64,000 bases of DNA from DATJGR01 sp963812255 (GTDB lineage: Bacteria > Pseudomonadota > Gammaproteobacteria > Pseudomonadales > Azotimanducaceae). Below are positions 47,995 to 56,390 of this stretch, in pieces (position 1 is the stretch's first letter; every line of letters starts with the position of its first letter). The notes under the pieces were generated by a model. It was not told where the DNA came from. It did no database searches and saw only the letters and a list, made by a program, of their open reading frames with translations. The DNA lies in the NCBI GenBank assembly GCA_963812255.1, contig CAWEUM010000003.1, positions 1 to 64,000 on the forward strand, written 5' to 3'. A program made the position numbers and the translations under genes.

Positions 47995-48606
47995 ATGAAA
48001 CTCATCAACTCCATCGGACCGAATCCCCAGGTGGTGCGAACCTTCGCTGCGGAGAAGGGCATCACCCTGGAAACCGAAGCAATCGACATCGTGAAGGGAG
48101 AGAACCGTCAGGAAGCGTACCTGAAGAAGAATCCGTCGGGCGGATCGCCGTGTCTCGAACTGGACAACGGCATGTACCTCAGCGAGATCACCGCGATCTG
48201 CGAATATCTCGAAGACAAATTTCCTGCGAAGCCTTTGATCGGCTCGACGCCGGAAGAAAAGGCGGAAGCACGTATGTGGACGCGTCGCGTCGATCTCAAC
48301 ATCTGTGAGCCGCTCGCAAACGGCTTTCGTTACAGCCAGGGTTTGGAGATGTTCAAGTCGCGCATGCCGACGATCCCCGAGGCGGCGGAAGGGTTGAAAC
48401 GCGTTGCGCAGGACAAGGTGACCTGGCTCGACGATCAGCTTGCCGGTAAGGAATTCCTTTGCGGCAAGCGCCTGACGCTGGCAGACATCCTGCTGTACTC
48501 GTTCCTGAGTTTTGGCACTCAGGTGGGCCAACCGCTGAACGAGAACAACAAGAACATCAAAGCGTGGTACGACCGGATGGCGGCGCGGCCAAGCACGAAA
48601 GCCTGA
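47995..48606 (+). CDS. Glutathione S-transferase
   Basis: 203 residues with a thioredoxin-like N-terminal domain (MKLINSIGPNPQVVRTFAAEKG, then NPSGGSPCLELDNGMYLSEITAICEYLE, where SGGSPCL and the Glu-Ile/Thr turn bind glutathione) and an all-helical C-terminal domain (WLDDQLAGKEFLCGKRLTLADI). The catalytic Ser or Tyr is not obvious; SIGPNP holds the likely serine position. ATG at 47995 follows ACGGGACACAACC. It is paired with the glyoxalase gene. A strong hairpin follows the stop. Confidence 0.85.
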   Translation: MKLINSIGPNPQVVRTFAAEKGITLETEAIDIVKGENRQEAYLKKNPSGGSPCLELDNGMYLSEITAICEYLEDKFPAKPLIGSTPEEKAEARMWTRRVDLNICEPLANGFRYSQGLEMFKSRMPTIPEAAEGLKRVAQDKVTWLDDQLAGKEFLCGKRLTLADILLYSFLSFGTQVGQPLNENNKNIKAWYDRMAARPSTKA

Positions 48607-48616
48607 TCGATCAGTT

Positions 48617-48644
48617 GGTACGGGTCGCCGGCGCGACCCGTACC
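48617..48644 (+). terminator. 11-bp hairpin after the GST gene
   Basis: GGTACGGGTCG-CCGGCG-CGACCCGTACC is a perfect stem starting 10 bases after the stop. No U-run follows, so it may terminate weakly, protect the mRNA end or work with Rho. Confidence 0.5.
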
Positions 48645-48737
48645 GACGGCCCCACCCTCGGGTGACCCCCGCGATTAGATGTGTTACTTTCGGTAGCGTT
48701 TTTGCGCTGCTGATCTCTTTCCGAATCGAGAACCACC

Positions 48738-49940
48738 GTGCGTCGAACCTACGTCGTCGCCGCCATCATTGCGGGCCTCATCGCGATATGGCTGCTATCG
48801 GGACAGTTCGGTCATACAACGCTGCAACCGCAACCGACGTTGGCCGAACAGAATCGCGAACATAGTGCGAGCAGCGAAGACAAGCCGCTGACCCGGGTGC
48901 GTGCGCGCATCATTCACGCGCAACGACAAACCGCGACAGTTCCTTTGCGGGGACGAACCGAGAACAAACGCACGGTTACCGTCAAGGCAGAGATCGACGG
49001 CAGTATCGTCGCCCGACCGATCGAACGCGGTCAGCGCGTCGAAAAGGGGCAGGTGCTCTGCCGCATTGCCACGCAGGACCGCCAGGCAAAGCTGGAAGAG
49101 GGTCGCGAGGCGCTTAATCAGGCACAGATCGAATATGACGGCAGCCTCAAACTAGCGAAACAGGGTCTGATCTCGAATACGATGATCGCGACGACCAAGG
49201 CCCGCATGGCCACCGCAAAAGCGCAAGTGGCACGTGCGCAAGTCGATCTCGAACATACCCAGGTCCGAGCGCCGTTTGCCGGTCTGGTGGAAGACACCCA
49301 GGTCGAACTCGGAGACTTCGTACAACCCGGCACCGCCTGCGCAACCATCATCGACCTCGATCCGATGCTGTTGGTCGGACGCGTTGCGGAGCGTGACGTT
49401 CACAAGCTCGAACTTGGAACGCTCGTCGACGGCGTGCTCATCAATGGCACTCGGGTAGAGGGCAAGCTGACGTTCATCGGACAGCAGAGTGACACCGCCA
49501 CGCGCACGTATCCGGTCGAGATCCAGGTGCCAAACCCCCAATACACGCTGCGCAGCGGTATCAGCACGCAAATTTCGATTCCGATCGATACTGTCGTGGC
49601 GCAGCGGATCAGCCCGGCGTTGCTGGCACTCGACGATGCGGGTCGCATCGGAGTCCGAACACTCGATTCAGACAATCGAGTCGTATTCAACCTCGTCACG
49701 GTCATCGAAGACGAAGGCGGCGCAGTGTGGGTTTCGGGACTGCCGGACGTGGCAACGCTGATCACCGTCGGGCAGGAGCTGGTTGTTCCGCACCAGCAGG
49801 TCGATGTCGTCTTCGATACATCACCGGAGCTTCCGGCCACTGTGCCGAGCACGGCGAACGATCACGACGTCGCAAGCGGACCCCGCATGGGTGCCCGCAC
49901 CGCCACGTCGGCTTCTCATGCTTCGGGTGCGGCGTCGTAG
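48738..49940 (+). CDS. Efflux periplasmic adaptor (membrane fusion protein), no pump gene beside it
   Basis: 400 residues: an N-terminal anchor (TYVVAAIIAGLIAIWLLSG), a lipoyl half-motif (VKAEIDGSIVARPIERGQRVEKGQVL), a coiled coil (~125-175), a second half-motif (VRAPFAGLVEDTQVELGDFV), and a beta-barrel (LLVGRVAERDVHKLELG), as in RND adaptors. The start is GTG at 48738. Normally an inner-membrane RND transporter gene follows. Here the next gene is a PEP-synthase-like enzyme, so the pump must be elsewhere or is lost. The last 35 residues are low complexity. Confidence 0.85.
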   Translation: MRRTYVVAAIIAGLIAIWLLSGQFGHTTLQPQPTLAEQNREHSASSEDKPLTRVRARIIHAQRQTATVPLRGRTENKRTVTVKAEIDGSIVARPIERGQRVEKGQVLCRIATQDRQAKLEEGREALNQAQIEYDGSLKLAKQGLISNTMIATTKARMATAKAQVARAQVDLEHTQVRAPFAGLVEDTQVELGDFVQPGTACATIIDLDPMLLVGRVAERDVHKLELGTLVDGVLINGTRVEGKLTFIGQQSDTATRTYPVEIQVPNPQYTLRSGISTQISIPIDTVVAQRISPALLALDDAGRIGVRTLDSDNRVVFNLVTVIEDEGGAVWVSGLPDVATLITVGQELVVPHQQVDVVFDTSPELPATVPSTANDHDVASGPRMGARTATSASHASGAAS

Positions 49941-50039
49941 ATCGACCGCGCCGCGCGCCCAAGCAACGTTGTTTGGCAGTACTCTTCGAATCTCATAGCG
50001 ATCGGCACCGATCCGAGGTGATGCGACGCTCGCGGTCGG

Positions 50040-50045
50040 TATAAT
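50040..50045 (+). promoter_or_regulatory. Consensus -10 box upstream of the PEP-synthase-like operon
   Basis: TATAAT in GGTCGGTATAATCACC is a perfect -10 match, 25 bases before the leader ORF. The -35 region (around 50017) is poor, so an activator may be required. Confidence 0.4.
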
Positions 50046-50069
50046 CACCGCTTCTCCTGGAAGCAGACG

Positions 50070-50162
50070 ATGACTCCGTTCGTACCCTGCCGCCATCGCG
50101 TCCCTGCCGGTCCGACGCAACTCGACGACTTCGTCGGTGCGCGAGGAATCGGTCTCGAATGA
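50070..50162 (+). CDS. Candidate 30-codon leader ORF coupled to the PEP-synthase-like gene
   Basis: ATG at 50070 follows CTCCTGGAAGCAGACG and reads MTPFVPCRHRVPAGPTQLDD to a TGA that overlaps the ATG of the next gene (ATGA). This suggests translational coupling. No family is recognised. Chance is possible, because the next gene has its own AGGAA site. Confidence 0.35.
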   Translation: MTPFVPCRHRVPAGPTQLDDFVGARGIGLE

Positions 50163-52741
50163 ACTATGTCGTCCGGCTCAAAGACGCCTCAGATCTGGGG
50201 CTGGAACAGGTCGGCGGCAAAGCGGGCACTCTGGCGGCACTCGCCGCGAGTCATACGGTTCCCGACGGATTCGTCATTGTCACCGACGCGTTCGTCGAGC
50301 ATTTCCGCGACAACGGCGTAGAAATCGATAACGGCTCCGGACCGGCTTCAAGCGCTCCCGACAACGCAGCGTTGGCGCGATTGCGTGGCGTTCGATTGCA
50401 TCCAGACCTGGCGCGCGAAATCCGCGACGCGTACGCGGCGATGCCGATGGTCGGTGGTCGGCCGCCGATGTGTGTCGTCAGGAGCTCCGGGGTCGGCGAG
50501 GATGACCCGAATACCAGTTTTGCGGGTCAACACGCGACGTACTATTACGTCGACGCTGCGAACATGGAACAACGCATCGTCGACTGCTGGTTATCCGCGT
50601 GGAGCGACGCGGCCGAAAGCTATCGCGACCGGGTGGGGTTCAATCAACCTGTACGGATGGCAGCCATCGTACAAATGATGGTTGCGGCGGACGTCTCAGG
50701 TGTCGCGTTCACACGCGATCCGACAGGTCGCCGGCGCGATGCGATCGTCATCGAATCCTGCTGGGGATTGGGCGCAGCCCTCGTCGACGGCCGCGTGACC
50801 CCGGATTGCTACACGGTGCACCGCTCTTCGCGCGAACTCATCGAACGCCGAATCGGCAGCAAACGCTACAAAGTAGCGGAGGACCTGCTCGACCCGATCG
50901 GCACGCGTCTGCAAACCGTTCCACGCCACCTGCAACGCGCCTCTACATTGAGCGACGGCCAAGTGGATGAGGTCGTCCAATTGGCCGCGGCGTGCGAAGC
51001 GGCGCTTGGATCGCCGCAGGACGTCGAATGGGCGTTTGCCGACGGCACTTTGTTCTTGTTGCAGTCACGACCGATCAGCACAGTAACCCGGATTTCCCGA
51101 CCGATATCCGGACACTGGGTCGCCTTCAAACCCGTCTTGGAGAATTTCACCGACGCGCTGACCCCGCTGACCGTCGATATCGTCAGACGGACACTGCCGC
51201 GCTTCGGCCAGTTCATCGACGGTCGTTATTACCTCGATTTCGACCGCCTGCGCAAATGGGTTCCGCTCAAGGTCAACGACACCGAACTCGTCGAGCTCGC
51301 ATTGCTGAAGAGCGAGCGCAGCGACTACCGGATTCGATGGCCGCGACTCTTCAAGGTCGTTGTCACTCTCCTCGTCGCGTACATCTCGACCGGTCTGCTA
51401 TGGGTTCGCAGCCGCCATCTGTCGTTCGCCACATTGGCTGATTTTCGAGCGCGTTGTACATCAGTTCTGGCGGATCCGGAGCTGGACGCTGTCGACAGCC
51501 TGCGTGCGTTGTTGACCGGACCGAATCCATTTGCCGCGGCACCGCAGTTTCCTTTCCAGGTGAATGTATCCGCATCTCGATATTTCATTCTGCTGGCCGC
51601 CCTGCGATGGTTGTTGCGGCGATTCGCCTCGTCCTTCGATCTGGCACAGATTGCACCGCTTTGCGCGGGCACGCGCGACATGATTTCGACGCAGCTGATC
51701 GACGAACTGCGCGAAACCGCGCTGGTCGCCGAGTGCACACCGGCGGTTCGCCAGTTGCTGCAGTCCGACCGGCTCGAAGAACTGCCGAATCAGCTTGCGG
51801 TGCACCCTGCCGCCGCGCCGTTCGTCGCATCGTTCGAATCGTTCATTGCGAAGTACGGCCACCGCGGTACGCGCGAGATCGATCTTGCTGCGCCGCGTTG
51901 GCGGGAAGATCCGACACCGTTGTTCGTGATGATTCGGAATCTGCTCAGAGAGGGATTCACAGAACCGTTGTCGGTTCGGGCCGAGGAGCGCCGCGACCAA
52001 GCCGAAGTGGCGCTGAACACGGCGCTCTCAGGACGCTCTCTGCGATGGATCGCCCGCTGGCTGGTCGAGCGCATTCGCTACTATGCCGCGCTGCGCGAGA
52101 ACACGCGCCACTACACGATGCTCGCCTTCGCAACGGTGCGCACGAAGCTATTGGCACGCGAACAACAATTGCTGACACAAGGATTGCTGAGTTGTGCCGA
52201 CGACATGTTCTATCTGACGTGGGACGAACTGTCGGCGCTGTCCACGGCTGACCCGCTTCCTGAGCAGGACCAGCACGGCCTGCAGGCACGCGTCCGACGG
52301 CGACGCCTGACGCACATGCGGCGTAACGGCAGCCAGCCACCGCTGACGATCAACATCGACTATCAGCCGCAGCGGCATGCTGCCGGTGTATTGATCGGTC
52401 ACTGCGCCAGTCCCGGCGTCGCCGAAGGTCGCGCGCGTCTTGTGCTCGATCCTGCGACCGACGGTGAGATCCAGGCCGGCGAAATATTGGTGGCGCCTTA
52501 CACCGATCCGGCCTGGACGCCGCTGTTTCTCGGCGCCGCGGCAATCATCGTCGAGACGGGCAGTTACCTGTCGCATGCGGGGACGATCGCCCGCGAATTG
52601 GGAATTCCCTGTCTGGTGGATGTTGCCGGCGTCATGACTTCGCTGCGCAGCGGGCAGCGCCTGTGTGTCGATGCGACGCAAGGCAAAGCGTTCCTCCTCG
52701 CGGACATTGCAGACCTTGACGCTCGCGGCGACGCGTCATGA
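50159..52741 (+). CDS. PEP-synthase/rifampin-phosphotransferase-like enzyme
   Basis: 860 residues in the PEP synthase order. The ATP-grasp domain has VGGKAGTLAAL (18-28), VRSSGVGEDDPNTSFAGQ and FLLQSRPIST at its end (~residue 305). A long helical middle (~320-720) follows, then a phosphohistidine swivel domain with PGVAEGRARLV, GEILVAPYTDPAWTPLF and catalytic His806 (LSHAG). There is no PEP-binding TIM barrel, so it resembles rifampin phosphotransferase more than true PpsA. It would transfer phosphate from ATP to an unknown substrate. It overlaps the small membrane protein gene by ATGA. Confidence 0.82.
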   Translation: MNYVVRLKDASDLGLEQVGGKAGTLAALAASHTVPDGFVIVTDAFVEHFRDNGVEIDNGSGPASSAPDNAALARLRGVRLHPDLAREIRDAYAAMPMVGGRPPMCVVRSSGVGEDDPNTSFAGQHATYYYVDAANMEQRIVDCWLSAWSDAAESYRDRVGFNQPVRMAAIVQMMVAADVSGVAFTRDPTGRRRDAIVIESCWGLGAALVDGRVTPDCYTVHRSSRELIERRIGSKRYKVAEDLLDPIGTRLQTVPRHLQRASTLSDGQVDEVVQLAAACEAALGSPQDVEWAFADGTLFLLQSRPISTVTRISRPISGHWVAFKPVLENFTDALTPLTVDIVRRTLPRFGQFIDGRYYLDFDRLRKWVPLKVNDTELVELALLKSERSDYRIRWPRLFKVVVTLLVAYISTGLLWVRSRHLSFATLADFRARCTSVLADPELDAVDSLRALLTGPNPFAAAPQFPFQVNVSASRYFILLAALRWLLRRFASSFDLAQIAPLCAGTRDMISTQLIDELRETALVAECTPAVRQLLQSDRLEELPNQLAVHPAAAPFVASFESFIAKYGHRGTREIDLAAPRWREDPTPLFVMIRNLLREGFTEPLSVRAEERRDQAEVALNTALSGRSLRWIARWLVERIRYYAALRENTRHYTMLAFATVRTKLLAREQQLLTQGLLSCADDMFYLTWDELSALSTADPLPEQDQHGLQARVRRRRLTHMRRNGSQPPLTINIDYQPQRHAAGVLIGHCASPGVAEGRARLVLDPATDGEIQAGEILVAPYTDPAWTPLFLGAAAIIVETGSYLSHAGTIARELGIPCLVDVAGVMTSLRSGQRLCVDATQGKAFLLADIADLDARGDAS

Positions 52742-53049
52742 TGATCGACGCACTCGCATTCCTGGTTGCGCTGCCACTGTCAGTGGAATTGCTTGGGGCT
52801 GCGTGTGCCGTGCTCGATGCCCGACACCATCTCGATCTGCGCGCCGCAGCCCTCGAGCGGCTCGCTGTGCCACTGCTCGCGGCAGGAATTCTGTGGTGGC
52901 TGATCGGTGCTGCAAAGTGGCCGCTCCTCGTGGCCGCAGTGCTGTTGGCATTCCTCTGCCACATCGTCTGGTTCTACGTCACCCGTTGGCTGCTTCGGCG
53001 CCCGGGTGCCCAAACAGTCGCGCTCGATACCGAATCCGACGATTCCTGA
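52738..53049 (+). CDS. Small membrane protein (103 aa) coupled to the PEP-synthase-like enzyme
   Basis: Three hydrophobic helices are visible: ALAFLVALPLSVELLGAACAVL, LAVPLLAAGILWWLIGAA and WPLLVAAVLLAFLCHIVWFYV. A short charged tail follows. Its ATG overlaps the upstream stop by ATGA. Family not recognised. Tight coupling suggests it anchors or assists the soluble enzyme, or handles its product. Confidence 0.65.
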   Translation: MMIDALAFLVALPLSVELLGAACAVLDARHHLDLRAAALERLAVPLLAAGILWWLIGAAKWPLLVAAVLLAFLCHIVWFYVTRWLLRRPGAQTVALDTESDDS

Positions 53050-53079
53050 AATCGCAACGCGCCCGAGATCGAAAAAAGA

Positions 53080-53130
53080 GCCCCGGCGACAAGGGGATTG
53101 GGAAGGGGGAGAAGCGTTTGTCGCCGGGGC
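53080..53130 (-). terminator. Intrinsic terminator for the leftward hydrolase operon
   Basis: GCCCCGGCGACAA (53080-53092) pairs perfectly with 53118-53130 around a 25-nt loop. On the minus strand the stem is followed by CTCTTTTTTC, a standard U-run, so it ends transcription coming from 53213. It also lies just after the rightward operon and may serve both. Confidence 0.8.
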
Positions 53131-53212
53131 GTTCAACGGTGTCTCCAAAGCCTGTTGGCTTCACAGACATCCGATTAGTCCATCGGCTTTCGCAGAAGTT
53201 CCGCGGCGTCGA

Positions 53213-54016
53213 TCAATCCGTCAGCCAGCCGATGATCTCTGGATAGGCGGACCGATCCTGGATCAGGAACAGATGGCCGCCGTCATAGCCCCGCAGTTCG
53301 GCGCCGCGAATGCGCGCGGCCATGGCTTGCATGTTGGCGAACGGTGCGATGCCGTCGTGGCGCCCGGCGCACAACAGCACCGGGATGTCGAGTTCACCGA
53401 GCCGCGCCCATGTGTCATGACCGGCCCGCGCTGCCAATTGCAGCGCCGCGCCTTTGACCCGAGCGGGGTCGTCGCTGCCGTGCAGCGCTGCTGCACGACC
53501 CCACGCAAGCGCCTTGGCGACGGCGTCGGGGTGCGCGCGCTGCCAAACAGCGGTCTGCCGAAGATCACTGATCGACATCTGCAAGGCGACGCGCTCCTCA
53601 TCCGGCAGCGGCGCGATCTCGTGCAGCGGGTAGCTGGCACCGCCCGCGCCGCCCGCGCTGGTGCAGGCGAGCACCAGTCTCGAAACCCGATGCGGATGTC
53701 GCAGCGCCAGTTCCTGCGCGACCATGCCACCGAACGAAACACCCATCACCGCGGCGCTGTCCCAGCCGATTGCGTCGAGCAGACGTGACGCGTCGTCGGC
53801 GTAGTCGCCCATCGTGTACGGTCCGTCCGGCTTATCGCTGCGACCCAGGCCGCGCTGGTCGTACGCCAGCACATCGAATGCACGGCCGAGCGGCGACTCG
53901 AAGACGCCGGGCTTCACGCGCAGATCACTCCCGGTACCGCTGATGAACAACAGCCGCGGCCCCGTTCCGGCGCGTTCGTAATAGACGCGCGGGCCCGCGA
54001 GATCGGCAAACGGCAT
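53213..54016 (-). CDS. Alpha/beta hydrolase
   Basis: 267 residues with a full triad: Ser94 (MGVSFGGMV), Asp221 (AGRHDGIAP) and His248 (YDGGHLF). The fold is like 3-oxoadipate enol-lactonase and related esterases (LAYDQRGLGRSDKPDGPYTMGDYADD). It starts 2 bp after the 92-residue hypothetical gene and ends at a terminator. In a CoA/aromatic catabolism area a lactonase or C-C hydrolase role is plausible, not shown. Confidence 0.83.
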   Translation of the reverse strand: MPFADLAGPRVYYERAGTGPRLLFISGTGSDLRVKPGVFESPLGRAFDVLAYDQRGLGRSDKPDGPYTMGDYADDASRLLDAIGWDSAAVMGVSFGGMVAQELALRHPHRVSRLVLACTSAGGAGGASYPLHEIAPLPDEERVALQMSISDLRQTAVWQRAHPDAVAKALAWGRAAALHGSDDPARVKGAALQLAARAGHDTWARLGELDIPVLLCAGRHDGIAPFANMQAMAARIRGAELRGYDGGHLFLIQDRSAYPEIIGWLTD

Positions 54017-54018
54017 GG

Positions 54019-54297
54019 CTAACCGTTCAGCGCAACGCGATCGTAAATGCCGGTTACCTGATCGAATTTCAGAATCAGTGTGTGCGACACGCGCTTGTCG
54101 GGATCGTGCAGATGGTATTTGAATCGCATCTGAGGGGTGCCTTGCAGATACGCGTCATACTCCTTGGTCAGTTCACGTACGTCGCTGGTGATCTCCCGGC
54201 TCCAGGTCGCCTTGAACGGCCCGAGCATCGCACCACCTGCCAGGCAAACGATAATTTCGTGATTGGTCAGACCGTGTTCTTCCTGTTTTGCCGACAT
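54019..54297 (-). CDS. Hypothetical protein (92 aa)
   Basis: MSAKQEEHGLTNHEIIVCLA, then a TWSREITSDVRELTKEYDAYL helix, then RFKYHLHDPDKRVSHTLILKF. It is a small soluble protein with a mixed alpha-beta pattern. GGAGCG lies nine bases before ATG at 54297. No family is recognised. It is followed after 2 bp by the hydrolase gene, so the two are co-translated. Confidence 0.65.
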   Translation of the reverse strand: MSAKQEEHGLTNHEIIVCLAGGAMLGPFKATWSREITSDVRELTKEYDAYLQGTPQMRFKYHLHDPDKRVSHTLILKFDQVTGIYDRVALNG

Positions 54298-54387
54298 GCT
54301 GGACGCTCCTGCTCCGCGCGGCGTTGTTCACCACCGCGTTCATGCATCGTACTGTGACCGCGCGACGATATCACAGCCGACGCGACG

Positions 54388-55233
54388 CTAACCAAACTCC
54401 ACGGTGCCGCGCATGTGCAGCGCGCCGGACGCGCCGCGAATCCACAGCTCGACGCGATCGCCATCCGGTCGGCCGCAGGCCTGTATGGGTTGTCCGTCGA
54501 ACACTGGCGCCATCGCACGGAACTCGAACCTCGCGACGGTGCGATCGGGCATCTGCGCACGCACGAGTTCGAGCATCGACGTCGCCAGTAGCGGACCGTG
54601 AACGACCAGCCCCGGATAGCCTTCCTGCTGGGTCACGTATTCGCGGTCGTAGTGAATCTTGTGACTGTTGAACGTCAGCGCCGAGTAGCGGAACAATCGC
54701 GCCGAATCGAAGCACCACTCGCGACACCATTGCACGTCCGCTGGCGCGCTCTGGAGCGCGGGCGCCACGCCTTTGGGTGCGAACTCGCGATAGACGATAT
54801 CCTGTAACTCGCGGATCGCAACGCCCGTTTTGCCGTTGACGGTGCTGCGGATCTCATGCTCCACGGTCACGAAACACAACTGGCCTGAGCGGCCGTTCTT
54901 CTCTTCGACTCCGCGCACATGAGAGACACGCCGAACCGTTTCACCCAGCGCAATCGGTGCCAGGAATTCCAGCCGACTACCGGCCCACATGCGTCGCGGC
55001 AGCGGCACCGGCGGCATGAACCCACCGCGTTGCGGATGTCCGTCCGGGCCCAACTCCCGCGATGGCGCGGTATCCAGAAAATACAGCCAGTGCCAACCGG
55101 GCCATATCGCAACGCCGGCCTCGGGGACCGCATCTGTCGCATCGAGCGTTGCGTGCAATGCCTGCGCACGCCATGGATCGACCCAACAATTTAGCTCTGC
55201 GGCGCGGCCAATCCAGTCCGTTAGTTCCGTCAT
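54388..55233 (-). CDS. MaoC/HTD2-type hydratase (mesaconyl-C4-CoA hydratase-like)
   Basis: 281 residues. The N-terminal hot-dog-type half (PGWHWLYFLDTAPSRELGPDGHPQRGGFMPPVPLPRRMWAG) and the second half with the active segment NSHKIHYDREYVTQQEGYPGLVVHGPL match the FAS1-like dehydratase/HTD2 branch, which includes mesaconyl-C4-CoA and itaconyl-CoA hydratases. A longer frame reaches 55602, but ATG at 55233 overlaps the CoA-transferase stop (ATGA) and fits the family start. It adds or removes water from a branched unsaturated acyl-CoA made by that transferase. Confidence 0.82.
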   Translation of the reverse strand: MTELTDWIGRAAELNCWVDPWRAQALHATLDATDAVPEAGVAIWPGWHWLYFLDTAPSRELGPDGHPQRGGFMPPVPLPRRMWAGSRLEFLAPIALGETVRRVSHVRGVEEKNGRSGQLCFVTVEHEIRSTVNGKTGVAIRELQDIVYREFAPKGVAPALQSAPADVQWCREWCFDSARLFRYSALTFNSHKIHYDREYVTQQEGYPGLVVHGPLLATSMLELVRAQMPDRTVARFEFRAMAPVFDGQPIQACGRPDGDRVELWIRGASGALHMRGTVEFG

Positions 55234-56375
55234 TTCATTTCTCCGAATTCTTGCCGGATTCGATCGGAGTGCTGTCCGATAGCCGGCACGTCTCCATACG
55301 CCGGCCAGCCTGTAGCCCTTACCGGATGCGCCGGCATCCGCACCGCACCCTGCTCGCCACCGATTTCTACCTTTCGCAGCGCCGGATGCGCAGACAGCCC
55401 CGCCACGTCGTTGATGGTGCCAAACGCGATCTGAGCGCCCGATAGTGCGTCCGCGATTGCCGCACGCGGCATGCGTGTGAACCATGCCCGTATCGAACGT
55501 TCCAGTTCGGCACGGTGAGCAACACGGCCTTCGTTCGTCTCGAAACGCGGGTCCGTTGCCAGCAACGGATCTCCCACCACGCGTCCTGCAAACGCGCGCC
55601 ACTCACGATCGTTCTGAATGGCGATGACCAACGTGTGACCGTCGGACGTGTCGAATGCACCGTACGGGGCGATCGTCGGATGCGCCATGCCGACGTTCTG
55701 CGGCGCACGCCCGAGGTAGTCGTAATGCAACAGCGGTACCGTCATCCACTCGGCCATCACGTCGAACAGCGAAATGGCCACGCGTCCGCCGCAACCGGTC
55801 CGCTCACGCCGCCACAACGCTTCGTGAATCGCCAGTGCAGCGCTGACTCCGGTCGCAATATCGCACACCGAAATGCCGATCCGCGCCGGCTGTCCGGGCG
55901 GCCCCGATACCGACGCCAAACCGGATTCCGCCTGCACCAGCAAATCGTAGGCTTTCATGTGGGCAAAGGGTCCCTCATCTCCGTAGCCGGAAATGTCGCA
56001 GGCAACGAGGCGCGGATAACGCGCGCACAACGACGCCGAACCGAAGCCGGCGCGCTCCGCCGCTCCGGCCGCCAGGTTCTGAATGAACACGTCGGCTCTG
56101 CTCAGTAGTCGGTGCAGCAGCGCCGTATCGTCAGGCGCTTTGATGTCGAGTACCAGCGATTCTTTACCGCGATTCAGCCAACTGAAGTACGACGAACTGC
56201 CGTTGCCGGCACGGTCGTAGCCGCGCGCAAAGTCACCATCGCCTCGCTCGATCTTGATCACCCGCGCGCCGGCGTCGGCTAGCCGGCACGACGCCATCGG
56301 CGCGGCCACGGCTTGCTCGAGCGACACCACCAGCAGGCCCGCGAGCGGGGGCGTTGGCTCATCCGATCGCATCAT
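55230..56375 (-). CDS. CaiB/BaiF family (type III) CoA-transferase
   Basis: 381 residues. VVSLEQAVAAPMASCRLADAGARVIKIE opens the fold, and NRGKESLVLDIKAPDD and Asp172 (SVCDIATG) mark the CoA and catalytic sites. Members of this subgroup include itaconate, mesaconate and citramalate CoA-transferases. The coupling to an HTD2-type hydratase gene and a nearby CitE-like lyase supports a C5-dicarboxylate role. Start ATGATG at 56375. The acyl-CoA dehydrogenase gene lies 15 bp upstream. Confidence 0.87.
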   Translation of the reverse strand: MMRSDEPTPPLAGLLVVSLEQAVAAPMASCRLADAGARVIKIERGDGDFARGYDRAGNGSSSYFSWLNRGKESLVLDIKAPDDTALLHRLLSRADVFIQNLAAGAAERAGFGSASLCARYPRLVACDISGYGDEGPFAHMKAYDLLVQAESGLASVSGPPGQPARIGISVCDIATGVSAALAIHEALWRRERTGCGGRVAISLFDVMAEWMTVPLLHYDYLGRAPQNVGMAHPTIAPYGAFDTSDGHTLVIAIQNDREWRAFAGRVVGDPLLATDPRFETNEGRVAHRAELERSIRAWFTRMPRAAIADALSGAQIAFGTINDVAGLSAHPALRKVEIGGEQGAVRMPAHPVRATGWPAYGDVPAIGQHSDRIRQEFGEMK

Positions 56376-56390
56376 GACAAGTGAAGCACG

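Noticed and set aside
55234..55602. Extension of the HTD2-type hydratase frame
   Set aside because: It overlaps the CoA-transferase coding region on the same strand; the ATGA overlap and family start point to 55233.
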